The notes beneath the pieces are model-generated. The model was not told the DNA's origin, did not search any database, and saw only the letters and a program-made list of their open reading frames with translations. Positions 11,701-23,630 of a stretch of 64,000 bases of DNA are shown here, piece by piece. Positions within the stretch are counted from its first letter, which is position 1. Each line of letters starts with the position of its first letter. The stretch comes from Sindora glabra (lineage: Eukaryota; Streptophyta; Magnoliopsida; Fabales; Fabaceae), in contig CM035233.1 of assembly GCA_020226215.1 (NCBI GenBank), positions 69,926,831 to 69,990,830 of the forward strand. Reading direction: 5' to 3'. A program made the position numbers and the translations under genes.

Positions 11701-14700
11701 TCTTCTTATGAGATGTTATCTCTAGGTCTACAGATCTGAAGAGGCAGAAAACATTGGCTATGTGATTCCAACAACAGTTGTGTCTCATTTTCTGACTGAC
11801 TATGAGAGGAATGGCAAGTACACCGGTAAGAACCATATGTAAATCTTGTTAAGTTCATGTTTGGTAGACTTGGTGAATGACTATGTTTTTAGAGGCATTG
11901 CATCACACTGCAAGAATGAATTCAGTAATTTATGCAGCTAAATACATGCTTTTATGACTCTTTGAACATCTCTTGCAAATTCTGATAAAATGTAAAACCT
12001 ATCCAAAATAAAACCTTTGCATGGACAATTGCATTGTTTTTTACCAGCAACCATTATTACATGATTCCATGCCCTTTTTTTAATAGCTTTAAAATTTTCT
12101 TCATATACTTCCATTGGTTGGCTTTCTTTCTTTGTTTAAACTGATCAAACTGTATCTTAGCACAAAAATAAGGGTAATAAACAATTAATGTTTCTGCACA
12201 AATTAAAATATCTTTCTTGTTTTTGTTTAATAGTGATGTTCTATGACATCCATGTCATCTTCTTGTTCAGGTGTTGTATGTTGAAAAATAGTTTAGCACT
12301 ATTAGCTAACATTATCTTCCATTAAATTTTTTTATTATGATCCAAACTAATGAGCAAAACTAACATGCATAATATACTGTGTTAGTCTGAAACTATGTTT
12401 GCACTACCAGGATTTCCATCCCTTGGTGTACTGTTGCAGAAGTTGGAAAATCCTGCATTGCGTGCGTGCTTGAAAGTAAAATCTAATGAGGTTTGTCTCT
12501 ATAAATCCTGTGCTATGTTGCATTATGACCGCTCTCCCATGGCTTTCTTATCTTTTCTGATATTTTCTTAGCTGAACTCGTGGAGTAAAAATGTCTACAT
12601 AAATATATCTTCTACTACTATGTTGTCCAATTAAACTCAAATTTTGTTCTAGGGATGTTCATTATGTCAGCTTCATTTTACTGAATTTTAGTCATATAAA
12701 AAAGCTGCATTGCTGTATCTTTAGGCTGCTTACTATTGGATGGCTGGTGTGGGGGTGTGTGTGTGTGTGTGTGGGTTTTTCTTTTACATTTTTTTTTTTT
12801 TTGGGAGAAGGGTGGTTCTTTGGGGGTGCAATATGCAAGTTGGTTATGGCGGTGAGAATGATGGAACAAAAAGGGAGAGGCTCAGGGACAAAAATAAGGG
12901 GAAGTTTCTGATGTCAGCGAGGGTTGGTGGGGGAGGAAGACGGGACAAATTATTGTGTTTCTTGTTTAAGATTCAGATTTCTATTTTGATTAACACTGTA
13001 GTTTTTTGTTCTTGTTGGATATGCTTAAACTGTTCTAATTTCCAAAGACCTTAGAAGAAGGATTTTTTATGCTGTTTCGTAATCAATAAAAAGGACCTTT
13101 GTAGTAATTGTCCAATGTTTGATTTTAGAGTTTTAACCTTCTAAAAATATAGCACGGTGTAACAATAGACCAATGTATCTATGAGTATGGTTTTTATGAT
13201 AGACATAGACATTGCATGATGTGGAGTAATACAGATTGATGTTTAAAAGTTGATACTTGATATCAGTTGGCTGTCTATAGTTTATAAACAAATTTCAGTT
13301 ATTATGTTATGTCGATGTTGCACCATAATGTTTGTATACTATTTTTAACTGTACAGCACTGGATTTGCTAGAAAAACTTAAAACTTTTATGCATATTTTA
13401 ATGTTTTGTGTCTTGTGCAGGGTGTGCTGGTGCGTAGAGTTGAACCAACTTCTGATGCAAGTAATGTGTTAAAGGAGGTATAGTGGAGAATGTTACCTAC
13501 CTAGATATAGTCTAACGGGCTCATATGGTTAGTTTTTTATGCCTCGTAACATGATAGTCCCATTAATTTATATTTTGGAATGATTGGATAGTAGGATCCC
13601 AAAGAAGAAGATGGGCAAATGTGACATGAAAAGCAATGATTAGAAGATAAAAAACACAGTGCTAGTTTACTTAAGCCCGGGTGAACTTTTTATTTACTTG
13701 TTGGATGTTTACTATTTCAGGGTGATGTAATTGTCAGCTTTGATGATGTTCATGTTGGTTGTGAAGGAACAGTTCCATTTCGATCACAAGAGCGCATTGC
13801 ATTTCGCTTCCTAATTAGTCAAAAGTATGGGCGACATTCTTTTCTGAATTAATAAATTGAAATCTCCATATTTTGTGTCACTTAATTTTAGTATTATTAT
13901 GGTTAATACTGCCAATAAATATTCATAAGTTTGTATTTTCAAATATTACAATTACTGCATGTTTTCTTTGCTTATATGCCCCCATTTTTGCTCTTTGTAA
14001 GGTTAAATATTTTGTGGTATTGAACCTGTCACCACTCAATTTATTCTGTGAAGATAATTTAATGCACACTAGTGCTTATTGTATGTTTTCTCAAGCAGCC
14101 TTATTCTGGTGATAATTTGAACCAAGTTTCTGAGAATAAGCATGAACTTTTACCATAGTGATGTGCATAAAGTGATGGTTTTGCACAGATTTGCAGGTGA
14201 TACTGCAGAGCTTGGTATCATTAGAGCAGGAAACTTAATGAAGGCTAAAGTAATTTTAAATCCACGAGTTCATTTGGTATGTCATTGAAATTTGTCATTG
14301 ATTGATTTATGAGTTTCTCAATCCAAAGCTTCTTGTTTTTACATGCTTATTTCTCACTTCAAGGTTCCCTATCATGCTGATGGAGGTCAGCCATCTTATC
14401 TAATAATTGCTGGCTTGGTGTTTACACCCCTCTCAGAGCCCTTGATAGAGTATGCTGTATTTATTCTTCACAATTGGCATTTTTTCACACATATATAGTA
14501 TGTACTTCTAATTGCACCATTGTTTATTATTAATTGTTGACAGGGAGGAATGTGAAGACTCTATAGGGGTAGGCTCTGACTTGTACTGGTCACATTAAGA
14601 GCACAAAATTACAAAAATAATAATAGTCTCTGTGGGTTAATCTTAATCTTTAAATTACTTTACGTGGCCAGCTAAAATTATTGGCAAAGGCTCGCTATTC

Positions 14701-15476
14701 TCTGGCAAGATTTAAGGGGGAACAGATTGTCATCCTGTCGCAGGTTGGTTGGTGCACTACTTGAAAAATATTCAAAAAAATAGTAACAAATAATAAAACA
14801 AGTCCAGCTGTGCCTCTAAAATTTCTTTTCTTGAAGTACACAGTTATTTCCTCATTTCACTACTTTCATTACATTGAGCATATTCTTTTATTAATGTGAC
14901 GTGCTGTATAATTTTCTTTTCTTCATTTTCTTGGAACAGGTCTTAGCACATGAAGCTAACATAGGGTACGAAGATATGGGCAATCAGCAGGCAAGTAATT
15001 TAGGACTATTTTGGACATTAACTCCCAGCAATTTTATGCCTACACTCTTTAACAAAAGAAAATTTCAGGTCCTGAAACTCAATGGAACTCCAGTTAAAAA
15101 CATTCATCACCTTGCACACCTTGTTGATTGTAAGTAGTAACATCCATTATCTCCTTTTTTGTGGTATCATCTTTTCTTCTACTTGTGTGAGAATAGTCTG
15201 AAGGTGGTTCCATGCTCTTGATCAGCGTGCAAGGACAGATATCTCTGTTTTGAATTCGAAGATAATTATGTAGCGGTTTTGGAGAGGGAAGCGGCAGCTT
15301 CTGCTTCATCCTCCATACTTAGAGATTACGGGATCCCAGCTGAAAGATCTTCCGATCTTTTAAAGCCATATGTGGATTCATCAGGAGATCATCCAGGCCC
15401 ACCTGCTGATCAGGATTATGGTGATAGCCCGGTTTCAAATTTTGAACTTGGCATTGATGGACTGCTCTGGGCATAA
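5748..15476 (+). CDS. DEG2: Chloroplast Deg protease 2 (DEG2/DEGP2), 21 exons
   Basis: ATP-independent serine endopeptidase of the HtrA family; family members act at the stromal side of thylakoids in protein quality control. I rebuilt 21 exons in one frame: 5748-5954, 6180-6353, 6953-7003, 7157-7230, 7344-7407, 7833-7877, 8328-8435, 10990-11067, 11185-11251, 11409-11467, 11726-11825, 12411-12490, 13421-13477, 13721-13824, 14189-14276, 14364-14449, 14544-14568, 14672-14743, 14940-14990, 15069-15129, 15226-15476 (1902 nt, 633 aa; Arabidopsis DEG2 is about 607). Residues 1 to about 70 are Ser/Arg-rich and fit a plastid transit peptide. The catalytic triad is visible as His183 (TNAHCV), Asp214 (CDVALLSV) and Ser292 (GNSGGP). 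A PDZ region follows from about residue 310. The exon 1/2 junction is the least certain. Introns 4 and 19 use GC donors, and intron 7 holds an LTR element. The C-terminus (GIDGLLWA) matches the family, so the gene looks complete and functional. Confidence 0.96.
7231..7343 (+). other. DEG2 intron 4 with non-canonical GC donor
   Basis: The exon before ends in GGAAG and the intron begins GCAAGA; it ends TGTGTAG. Only this GC-AG junction keeps the conserved residues TSTGSAFMIG in frame. GC donors are a known minor class spliced by the normal major spliceosome. Confidence 0.85.
8549..8697 (-). repeat. 3' LTR of the intronic copia element
   Basis: 149-base terminal repeat paired with 10732-10880. 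On the plus strand it begins TGTTATAAGAG and ends CCTATTAATA, so its terminal CA has mutated. It directly follows the GTGAG target duplication. Confidence 0.88.
10732..10880 (-). repeat. 5' LTR of the intronic copia element
   Basis: 149-base terminal repeat paired with 8549-8697. On the plus strand it begins TGTTAAAAGA and ends CCTGTCAACA, keeping the canonical TG...CA ends. It is followed directly by GTGAG. Confidence 0.88.
14991..15068 (+). other. DEG2 intron 19 with non-canonical GC donor
   Basis: The exon ends CAGCAG and the intron starts GCAAGT, the best-fitting GC-type donor. The acceptor is AATTTCAG. Joining here keeps the family sequence NQQ-VLKLNG in frame. This is the second GC-AG intron in the same gene. 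Confidence 0.85.
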
Positions 15477-15990
15477 ATTTACAGCAGGAGATACGAGAGT
15501 GAAATTTTTCATAAAAGCAATGCTTGAGGAGAATAACAATTTTGAGCTCCAATTAAGGTCAGAAACAATACCAGCTTACCTTTGATGGAGCATGTGTGAA
15601 TTCATTTTTTTAGGTTCTTTCTCATTTATGGCCTTATACTAGCCTAGGGGTATAGTGGGTGTTATTTAACTGCCCCTTATTATTATTGTTATTATTGATT
15701 ATTGATGTTGTAATTTCATTTTCCAAAGGGGCAAGAAAGTGAGTTCATGATTGTGTAAGTTTTATTCCTTTTCTAGTAGTTTTATTCTTTTTTAAATACA
15801 TTTTTTTGGGGTTCATTGCACCCTCCCTCCCTCACTTGATAACCTAGAAGTGCTCTCCAGGTCTTATCTTGACAATTATCTGGTACATTTTATTTTTCTA
15901 GGGAGATGTTGTTGCATCCAGGAATGGTTCTTATCGGTCCCAGCAATGGCACAGTGACGTAGACAATTGCAATATTTCATTGAAGTACAA
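15477..15990 (+). other. DEG2 3' UTR and downstream region
   Basis: This follows the DEG2 stop codon directly and is likely 3' UTR for at least the first 100-300 bases, with T-rich stretches at about 15660-15800. The true end of the transcript cannot be placed. Open frames here are shadows. Confidence 0.45.
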
Positions 15991-15997
15991 GAATTTA

Positions 15998-16311
15998 GGG
16001 TGTGTTTGAATGTTTTTATTTTTAAAAACTATTTTTTTCCAAAAACAATTTTTGAATTTAATAAAAATGAAAAATAAAGAATGTTTGGTGAAGCAAATAA
16101 GCAAAAGTTTCATTTAATTCCAATATTGTTATCAAAAATAAAAAAACTAGTTCAGAAAATATCTAAAATTTATTCTTTTTTTAAAAACAAGAAATTCAAA
16201 AAAAAATTTGAAAATAAGACTTGAGAATATGTTATCAAACAAGTTTTTCGGTATTTTTATTTTTAAAAACAGGAAACTTTTCTTAAAATCAAAATTCAAA
16301 CACATACTCAG
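15998..16311. mobile_element. MITE-like AT-rich element with terminal inverted repeats
   Basis: The left end reads GGGTGTGTTTGAATG; the right end, on the opposite strand, reads GAGTATGTGTTTGAATT, so about 15 bases form an imperfect inverted repeat. The interior is also partly self-complementary (TTTTTATTTTTAAAAAC words at both ends). No coding capacity is seen. I cannot fix a target duplication. Confidence 0.5.
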
Positions 16312-17652
16312 ACACTTGACGAAATTGTTCTGGTTGATCACAATGCCTGACTCGTTCAAGGCCGATGAGAGCCCATTCCAGGAATTTGGTTATGGGATCA
16401 AATTGAAGTGTGCTCTGAACTCACCATTATTTAAGGAATCAAGTTGCAAGTGTCGAATAAATCTATTTACTTAATAATTATTTGATATGTGGTACTCAGA
16501 TTTTGACAGTTTTCTGCCAGACTGACTATAATGAAAAATAAGCGTATCGTTATTTGTGTTGCCCCTTGCGTGGCTGGCAAAACGCGCATTGCTGGTTCGG
16601 TGAAGATTATTATTAGGGTTTGAACCTACATATTCATGTACTCTTTTAAGGATGTGTATGCCGCCGGAAAGAATTTTAGTATTAGTCTGTCATGTGTTCT
16701 ATTACTAGTAATAATTAATTAGTTAATCAATTCTTTCTTTTGTTCTAATCTTCACAATAATAATTAAAATTAATGAATGTTTAATTATTTTCAATTTTGT
16801 ATTAAAAAAATGAAGCAAAAATATTTTGATTTCTCAAAAATTATTCGTGCAATGTGTTAAAAAAATATTGGGATAATACTTCTGTAACTTTTTTATATAA
16901 TCTTTTTTTATAAAATAATGTAAGTGTGTAGAAATTTTGTATGTAAGAAGTACATAAATTATAATTTCATCAATCAAAGTCTTTTTTTAAAAAAATTATT
17001 TTTGTATGAAGTTACAACTTTCAACGAAATATTTGTGAAAAATATGAAAATTTTGACAAAATTTATTAGTTTTTTTCCTATGAAATTTTTTCACAAATTT
17101 TAAACTTGACTGATCAGGAAGATATCAAAGTAAAAACAATGTTTAATTTGGTAAGTTAAATTAAATAAATTCACTGATTTATTACATCTCCTTAGAATAA
17201 AAGATTGGGCATCCAATATTTTTTTTATCATATATTATCTGAATATTTTATGAGACAACAAAATAATTTTTTTTTGTACCAAAGAATATTTTTATTTTAT
17301 TTTTAATAAAAATTAAAAATATTTAAATATTTATTATTATTTATTATTGAAAAGGCATAAGAGAGGGAATTAATTAATATTAACTAATTAATTGTTACTA
17401 ATAATAAGACACATGACAAGTTAATATCAAAATTCTTTTTTCTATATACATATGTATATATATACATCCTGAAAAATTACATGAATATGGAAATCTAACC
17501 CTTATTCTGAATATATTTGCCGCTAAATTAACCATGAAGACAACCTACATATTGATATCATTGTCTCCTTAAACAACTCAAAGCAACCAACTTAGCCAAT
17601 TTATTTTATATGAACTAAACAAAGAGTTGGTTTTTTTTGTTGGCATGTTGCA
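16312..17652. other. Spacer between DEG2 and YUCCA copy A
   Basis: The first 350 bases are of balanced composition, the rest AT-rich. No gene is found. The last part probably contains the 3' UTR of the minus-strand YUCCA gene, which ends at 17653. Confidence 0.5.
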
Positions 17653-20600
17653 TTAAACAATGGAGCTGATATCATTTGCTATGTTCTTTGCATCGGAAGC
17701 AGATCCATAAAGCCCTCTTCTAGCAAGTCCAACGCAATATAAACCATTCTTTCCCTTCCAATGGTCTGGAAAACTTGGCTTTGGAAGTCCATCATCGTTT
17801 AGAAGATAATCATCCCCCTACCAAAAATCAACTCAAAAGAAAGTTCAATAAATCATTAAAAATGCTCAAAATAAAACATTTTAATGTTATAGTATGATGT
17901 AGGAAAGAATTATAGTACATTACTAATAAGGTAATATAAATTTATATCAGTAAATCAACGGCCTAGATTTACTCAATTAGAAAGTGTCGTAATAATTATT
18001 TTTAAATTAATTCCTAATTGATGTCTCATTCCTAGTTCAAATAGTGTAAATCTACATGTCTGAAAATGATGCACCGTAGACAATATGACATTTAAATGCT
18101 CTATGTGGAAAACTCTCATTATGACAAAATTAAACGAGCAAGCAGGAAGGCAATCGAAATACATACCTTGAGCCACTTGTGAGTTGATCTCTTGAAGCCA
18201 GTGCAGAAAATGATGGAGTCAAATGAGTGCAACTTGCCATTCTTGAATAGTACATCGTTGCCTCTTACACTTTCTATTTCCGCCGGCAACACCTAATAAG
18301 TTATGTAATACAATATCATTCCACTAGTAATTGAAAATAGATGTTTTCAGATACCAAATCAACTGGTTTGCAGGCATAAATAAACTTTAAATAACATTTA
18401 TTTTATCATATCTTTTATTTAGGTTATGTTTTAATATGTTTTTGAGGATACATATAGATAGATAGATATACATATACAAGTGCTTGCTATGGTGCCCTTA
18501 GAGGTTTGGTGCCCGGGATGGTGTGGCAAAATATAAGCCACTGGATGAGATTACAAAAATCTTAGCATTGACTTAATAATCTTATCCAGTGGCTTGTATT
18601 TTGCCACATCACCCTAAGCACCAAACCCCTAGGGACACCTTAGAATTCACCACATATACATATATAGGAAAAATTATATTTTGTCCCCCATGTGAATTTA
18701 TCAATTTTACTTAATCCACTTGTGCTTATGATCTGTCCGTACTTTTTATTGTTAACACTGTATCCACTAAAATTTTTTTATCTAATTTTTATCAAAAAAA
18801 AGTCATAACAGGTGAGTTAAATTAAATAAAATTAAATGAAATCACATGAAGTGTAATTTTTCTATGTTTATATAAATTACTATAAAATTTCAACGGAGAC
18901 TCAAATATATTAGTCTTGTAAAGCATATAATAATAGCATATAATTTCTAGATTTAAATTAAGCAAATAAGACTAATATATTTTTTATTAATTTCAATTAA
19001 AAATATTGGACATCAATTCAGATAATTATAAAAAAATTATAATTTATTCTCCTATAATTTCCTTCAAATTTACTTAACATGAAGGAAAAAAATTATTTAA
19101 CTTATTATGGAATATTTCATTAAAATTGGATGAAAAAAAGTTTAAGCGGAGAAAGTGTTAATATTAGAAAATACAAAAAAATAAATTATAACACTTAAAA
19201 ATATAAGTGAAGTGAAAATTAATAAAATTATGGGTGATTAAAGCATAATTTTTTTAATTAGATTTATGAAAAACTTTTGATTTTATATGGGGATCTAATC
19301 CCTTTATCTATTACTTTGCTGAGTAAAAGGGGTTTTAGTTTTTTTATTGTGATAGAAGATTTTCTTGATTTTACATTGAATTTGGGTATATGGAAGGTAA
19401 TTGTAGGTAGGTTTGGCTGTTAATTGAATTTGAGATTTAGGAGTGCGTGACTGCTAGGCGTGCATATGCAACTCAACTAACTGACTCAAACCGTCAGAAT
19501 GTATGGGAGCGCGATAAATGAATACACCACCAGTCCAAACAAATACGGAAAAAAAGTGGGGGCGGGGGGGAGTAATTGCCTTTTCTTTTAAACTAAATGG
19601 ATGGACATAAGTCAAAAAAGAAAAGAAAGGGAAAATTTTCAAAATATCACCGACAAAAAGATTATTTAATATATATTTGCTGTAATAAATAAATAAATTT
19701 ATTAAATTGGCATTTGGCACAACCCACATACCTTTATCTCTCCGGATCTGATTTTCTGGCAAGTTCCAGGGTTAACAACCGGATACTTGCCATACCTGAC
19801 CTTCATGAAGAAAGGACCCTCTTTAGGCCTACCTATCCCATATTTGGTCATATCCCCATAAGTAATCTTGCTAAGTATCATTAGCAGTGAATCCACCACG
19901 TTCATGGACAAATACTCCAACAAGAACAGTCCCATATTTATCATCTCCCTTGATAGAATATGAACCTGCATTATATATTGCATGTTTCATTAATATTTGT
20001 CATATCTAAACAAATTTATTAACAAGCGTCTCCAATTACCAAAACGACCAAATCATAGTAGCACACACATCCTTTCGTCTCATTAAAGAACAAGCGAGAC
20101 CCACGAAAAGTGAATTTTTCCGAACAACTTGAGGTCGATGCTATTACAATACAAGCGTTTGCTCTTTTATTATCAGAGAGCTAGAGATTGGGACTCTTGT
20201 TGACTGCAGACAGAAAATGATATAAGTAAAGATGAATTACCGGGCTTCGAGTCACAATGGACGTTTTGGCACCATGGTGGGCCAAGTCATGTGCAATTTC
20301 CATGCCAGAATTCCCAGACCCAACAACCAGAACATGCTCATCTTTGAACTCCTCCCCAGACTTAAACCGAGTTGAATGAATCACTCTCCCATTGAAGCTA
20401 CCTAATCCTTTAATCTCTGGAATAAATGGGTTTGCAGTTCCGGTAGCCACCACCAAAAACCTCCCAACATATTCCTCAACCTCGCCAGATTCTCCATTTC
20501 TAGCCTTGACAGTCCATTTCTTCTTTTCTTGGTCGTACTCAGCCACCTCCACATTTCTGCGGTAAAAAGGAGTGATTTTGAAGTGGGAAACGTAGTCGGC

Positions 20601-20849
20601 CAAGTACTGTAAGAACTGCTTCTTTGGAACATAATCAGGAAAAGAAGGCGGAAATGGAAGGTGGGGGAGCTCACAGAACTGCTTCTTCAAGTGAAGGTGA
20701 AGACAGTCATATGCATATTTCTGCCATATGGAAGCAAAGCAGTCTTCCCTCTCAAGGATTACGAAGGGAATGGAATGTTTTCTGAAGCATGCAGCTGCAG
20801 AGAGGCCAGAAGGGCCTGCTCCCACAATTATCACAACTTCTTTCTCCAT
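17653..20849 (-). CDS. YUC10-like: YUCCA10/11-like flavin monooxygenase, copy A
   Basis: Flavin-dependent monooxygenase of the YUCCA family, which converts indole-3-pyruvate to the auxin indole-3-acetic acid using FAD and NADPH. Exons in transcript order: 20241-20849, 19732-19965, 18167-18292, 17653-17817 (1134 nt, 377 aa; Arabidopsis YUC10 and YUC11 are similar in length). All junctions are GT-AG and in phase 0. Visible motifs are the FAD-binding GAGPSG (residues 10-15), the FMO signature FNGRVIHSTRF (152-162), the NADPH-binding GSGNSG (177-182), and FCTGF in exon 3 where the family usually has FATGY. The C-terminal part (DHWKGKNGLYCVGLARRG) fits the YUC10/11 branch. A paralogue with the same gene structure lies at 40717-42557. 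Intron 2 is enlarged by a MITE. No disabling mutation is seen. Placement as YUC10 rather than YUC11 is uncertain. Confidence 0.95.
18471..18660. mobile_element. hAT-like MITE in intron 2 of YUCCA copy A
   Basis: A 174-base foldback (18479-18652) whose two arms pair along about 75 bases; one arm contains GTGGCAAAATATAAGCCACT and the other its near-complement. The 8-base duplication CATATACA flanks it at 18471-18478 and 18653-18660. Eight bases is the target size of hAT transposons. It has no coding capacity. Confidence 0.8.
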
Positions 20850-21603
20850 TGAATTTTTTGGGTTGTGAATAGAAAAAAGAAAGAGATGTTATTTGTATGT
20901 GGAATTGTGGATGGAAAAAGGCAAAACTGAATTGAAGGTGTTCATGTACTACTCTATCCAGGGAGCGTTTTTCCGGAGCCTGTTTTCTGCGGATGAGTTG
21001 TATAGTATTTTTTTTAAGGTTTTAAAATTTAGAATAATAATATAATAATATAAAAATTATTAATTTGAAATTATTTTATTTTTAATAAATATGATAAAAT
21101 AATTTTAATTTAATGATTTTAAAATTTATTATAATTTAAATTTTAAAATTCTAAATATACCAATTATTTATGTGGGAATAATTTTTATGTAATAAAAGAA
21201 TTATAATAAAAAATTTATAATCTCATTTTTAGTGTATATTTTATACTTATATATTCAATTTTATAAGTAACAAATTTTAAAACACCATAAACATTTAGCA
21301 TCGGCCGGAAAATTTTGACTACCCGAAGTCACGTCTATTTAATTCAAAATCTAGTATTTAAAATCTTATATCAAATAAGTAAATTTGATTCTAATTTTTA
21401 ACTATTTCTATTAAAAGTAAATTATATAATTAATTAATTAATTTAAAATATTTTTGTAATAATAAAAATAAAATATATTATTTATAGATGTTAGGATGCC
21501 GCTAGAAATTAGCCAATATTTTAGGCGTACAAAAAGAAAATAATTAAATAAATTATCAGCCAATATTTTAGGAGAAGCCCATTAATCCAAGATAAAAAAA
21601 TAA
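20850..21603. promoter_or_regulatory. Upstream region of YUCCA copy A, then AT-rich spacer
   Basis: About 150 bases next to the ATG are mixed in composition and probably hold the 5' UTR and core promoter. Further upstream the DNA is AT-rich with no recognisable feature until the outer transposon begins. No TATA box can be chosen with confidence. Confidence 0.35.
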
Positions 21604-21604
21604 A

Positions 21605-21800
21605 GGAAAAATACAGAACACTCCCTTAAAGTTTACAACAACATCAAAATTGATACATAAAGTCCAAAACCCTACAAAACACCCCCTAAACTCTTTGAAA
21701 AATTGAAACCATTTGTTTCCATTTGTAATTAACGGCTGGACAGCCTTTTTTATTCTGTTTTGTACATGAAAAATAGAGTTTAACATGTAAACAACACCTC
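21605..21800 (+). repeat. Left TIR of the outer element
   Basis: Inverted match to 29215-29409. The similarity ends at about AACACCTC. An open frame across it (21568-21981, minus) is only the TIR read through. Confidence 0.82.
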
Positions 21801-21868
21801 CATTTTGAAGTATTTCTTTACAGTTTGTTAAGGAGGGAGCTTTCTTGCAATGCTTATAGATTCTATCT

Positions 21869-21960
21869 GGATAAAGTACCGTTTTAGTATTTTTTCGTAA
21901 ACTTATTTCCGTTTTATCGTCGTTTAAAAATTTATTACCAAAATACGCACGGTTGGAGGG
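21869..21960 (+). repeat. Left TIR of the inner PMD element
   Basis: Inverted match to about 27850-27940, ending at the shared AAAATACGCA word. It directly follows the ATTCTATCT duplication. Confidence 0.82.
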
Positions 21961-22062
21961 AGGCGCCATTTGGGATGGCATTCAAGGGGGAAGGCGCCAC
22001 CCAAGATGGCGCCTCTGGGCCTCTTCGAGGGCACCATTCAAGGTGGCGCCCTCAGTGCTACC
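21956..22062. repeat. GGCGCC-rich subterminal block, left
   Basis: Several GGCGCC palindromes within words such as GAGGCGCCATTTGGGATGGC and AAGATGGCGCCTCTGG. It is strikingly GC-rich inside an otherwise AT-rich element, and a related block occurs at 27650-27850. Confidence 0.7.
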
Positions 22063-23630
22063 TGCAATGAAACAAAAATAATTAATTTTGATATCATTTT
22101 AAAATAAAAATTTTAAAAATAAATAATATATGATTGTGACTCAAAATAAATTTTTAAAAATAAATTACTCATTTCATAATTATATTTGATGTCATAAAAA
22201 AATATGTTAACTCCACTTTTATATTTAATATATAAATTTATTATATGAATTAAATAAGAAAGTAGTTAATAATAATAATATAATTAATAAAAATAATAAA
22301 TATTTAGTAAATAATTAAATATTATTAAAAAAATATAGGATCAATAAAGAATAATTACGTAATTTATATTAATGTCTCTCAAAATTTGATCCAATGACAC
22401 TTAACATTTATCATTTTTCAGAATTATAAACTTCCAACGTTCAGAATTATAAACTTTACAAGTAATTATTTAATACGTTATTATATATAAGCAAATTTAT
22501 TGAATTATTCAATAATATTTTTTATATACGAAGTTGAAGATTGTTAAAAATGAAAAGAAATATAACGAAATAGATATATATTTTTTATTTTGTATTTATT
22601 CCAATAATGTTCTTGCTACTTTGTATTTATTTCAATAAAATTATTTTTATTTTGTAACAAAGTAAATACGAAATGACGAAGTTGAAGATAGTTGGAAATT
22701 AAAAAAATGTGATTATTTCATTGCAATAATCTTTTCATTTTGTAATGAAATTAAAATTGTAACATTCTTTTTTATTTCGTCACAATGATAAAATATTTTA
22801 GCAATGGGTGGCAAAAGTACCGATTAATTATTTTTTAAGAAACTATTATTCGTTTTATCGTTCCTTCAAAATATTTTATTAAAATACGCACAGCGGTGGA
22901 GAGACGCCAGACGAAATGGCGTCCTTGGCGCTCAAGGGAAGGGACGTCAGGCGATATGGTGCCTTTGGCCTACGGCACCTTCGCTCCTCATTTCTAAGTT
23001 AATTAGCCAGTGACCGTGTCTACGTTAACAATTTTGGTATTGTACATGGCCAGCATTCCCATTTACGTTGACAATTGTGCTACGTATGTTTATTCTTAAA
23101 TGTTTGGTGGACTCAACTCATAACGTATTGAATAAACACAACATTTAATGTCATTTACAAGAATGATGGTTATTTATCCTTCAAATATTATAATTAATAT
23201 TATTATTTTTTTTATATTTATTATAACTATTTATTCCTTTATTCACTAATAATATTAAAATAAATAATGAAAAAAAATTTAATTAAAAAATAAATATATA
23301 TTTCATATTATGAGGATAAAATTTATTAATTTATTTTAATATTATTTATTTATTTTAACATGGTAAATAAATAAAAGAGTAGATAATTATAACAATTGTG
23401 AAAGTAAAAAATTAATAATGTTAGTTATTATATTTGGGAGATGTCATTATCATCATTTTTTAAAAAAAATTAAATATTGTAATGATTTTAAAGTTTATTA
23501 TTAAAGATATAAGTACCTACGCAAGCAAATAAAAATATCGTAATAATTAAAATCATCCTAAATATTGATGTTTGGCAATAAAGTAGTAAGATAGATGTAC
23601 ATAAATATACAATAAACATGGAAAAGAAAG
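22063..23630. other. AT-rich interior of the inner element
   Basis: Apart from the internal TIR copy at 22812-22990, I see only AT-rich DNA with no open frame. Confidence 0.5.
22812..22990 (+). repeat. Internal extra copy of the inner-element TIR plus GC block
   Basis: In direct orientation to the left TIR: AAAAGTACCG, then CGTTTTATCGT, AAAATACGCACAGCGG, then GACGCC/GGCGTC words. It therefore repeats the left end of the element about 0.94 kb further in. It may mark another nested or truncated related element. Confidence 0.65.

Noticed and set aside
12740..13054. Plus-strand open frame of 104 codons
   Set aside because: It runs through a GT microsatellite and T run within DEG2 intron 12; the Gly/Val/Cys-rich start is low-complexity.
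21568..21981. Minus-strand open frame of 137 codons
   Set aside because: It spans the outer TIR and the inner-element border, so it is a chance frame across transposon ends.
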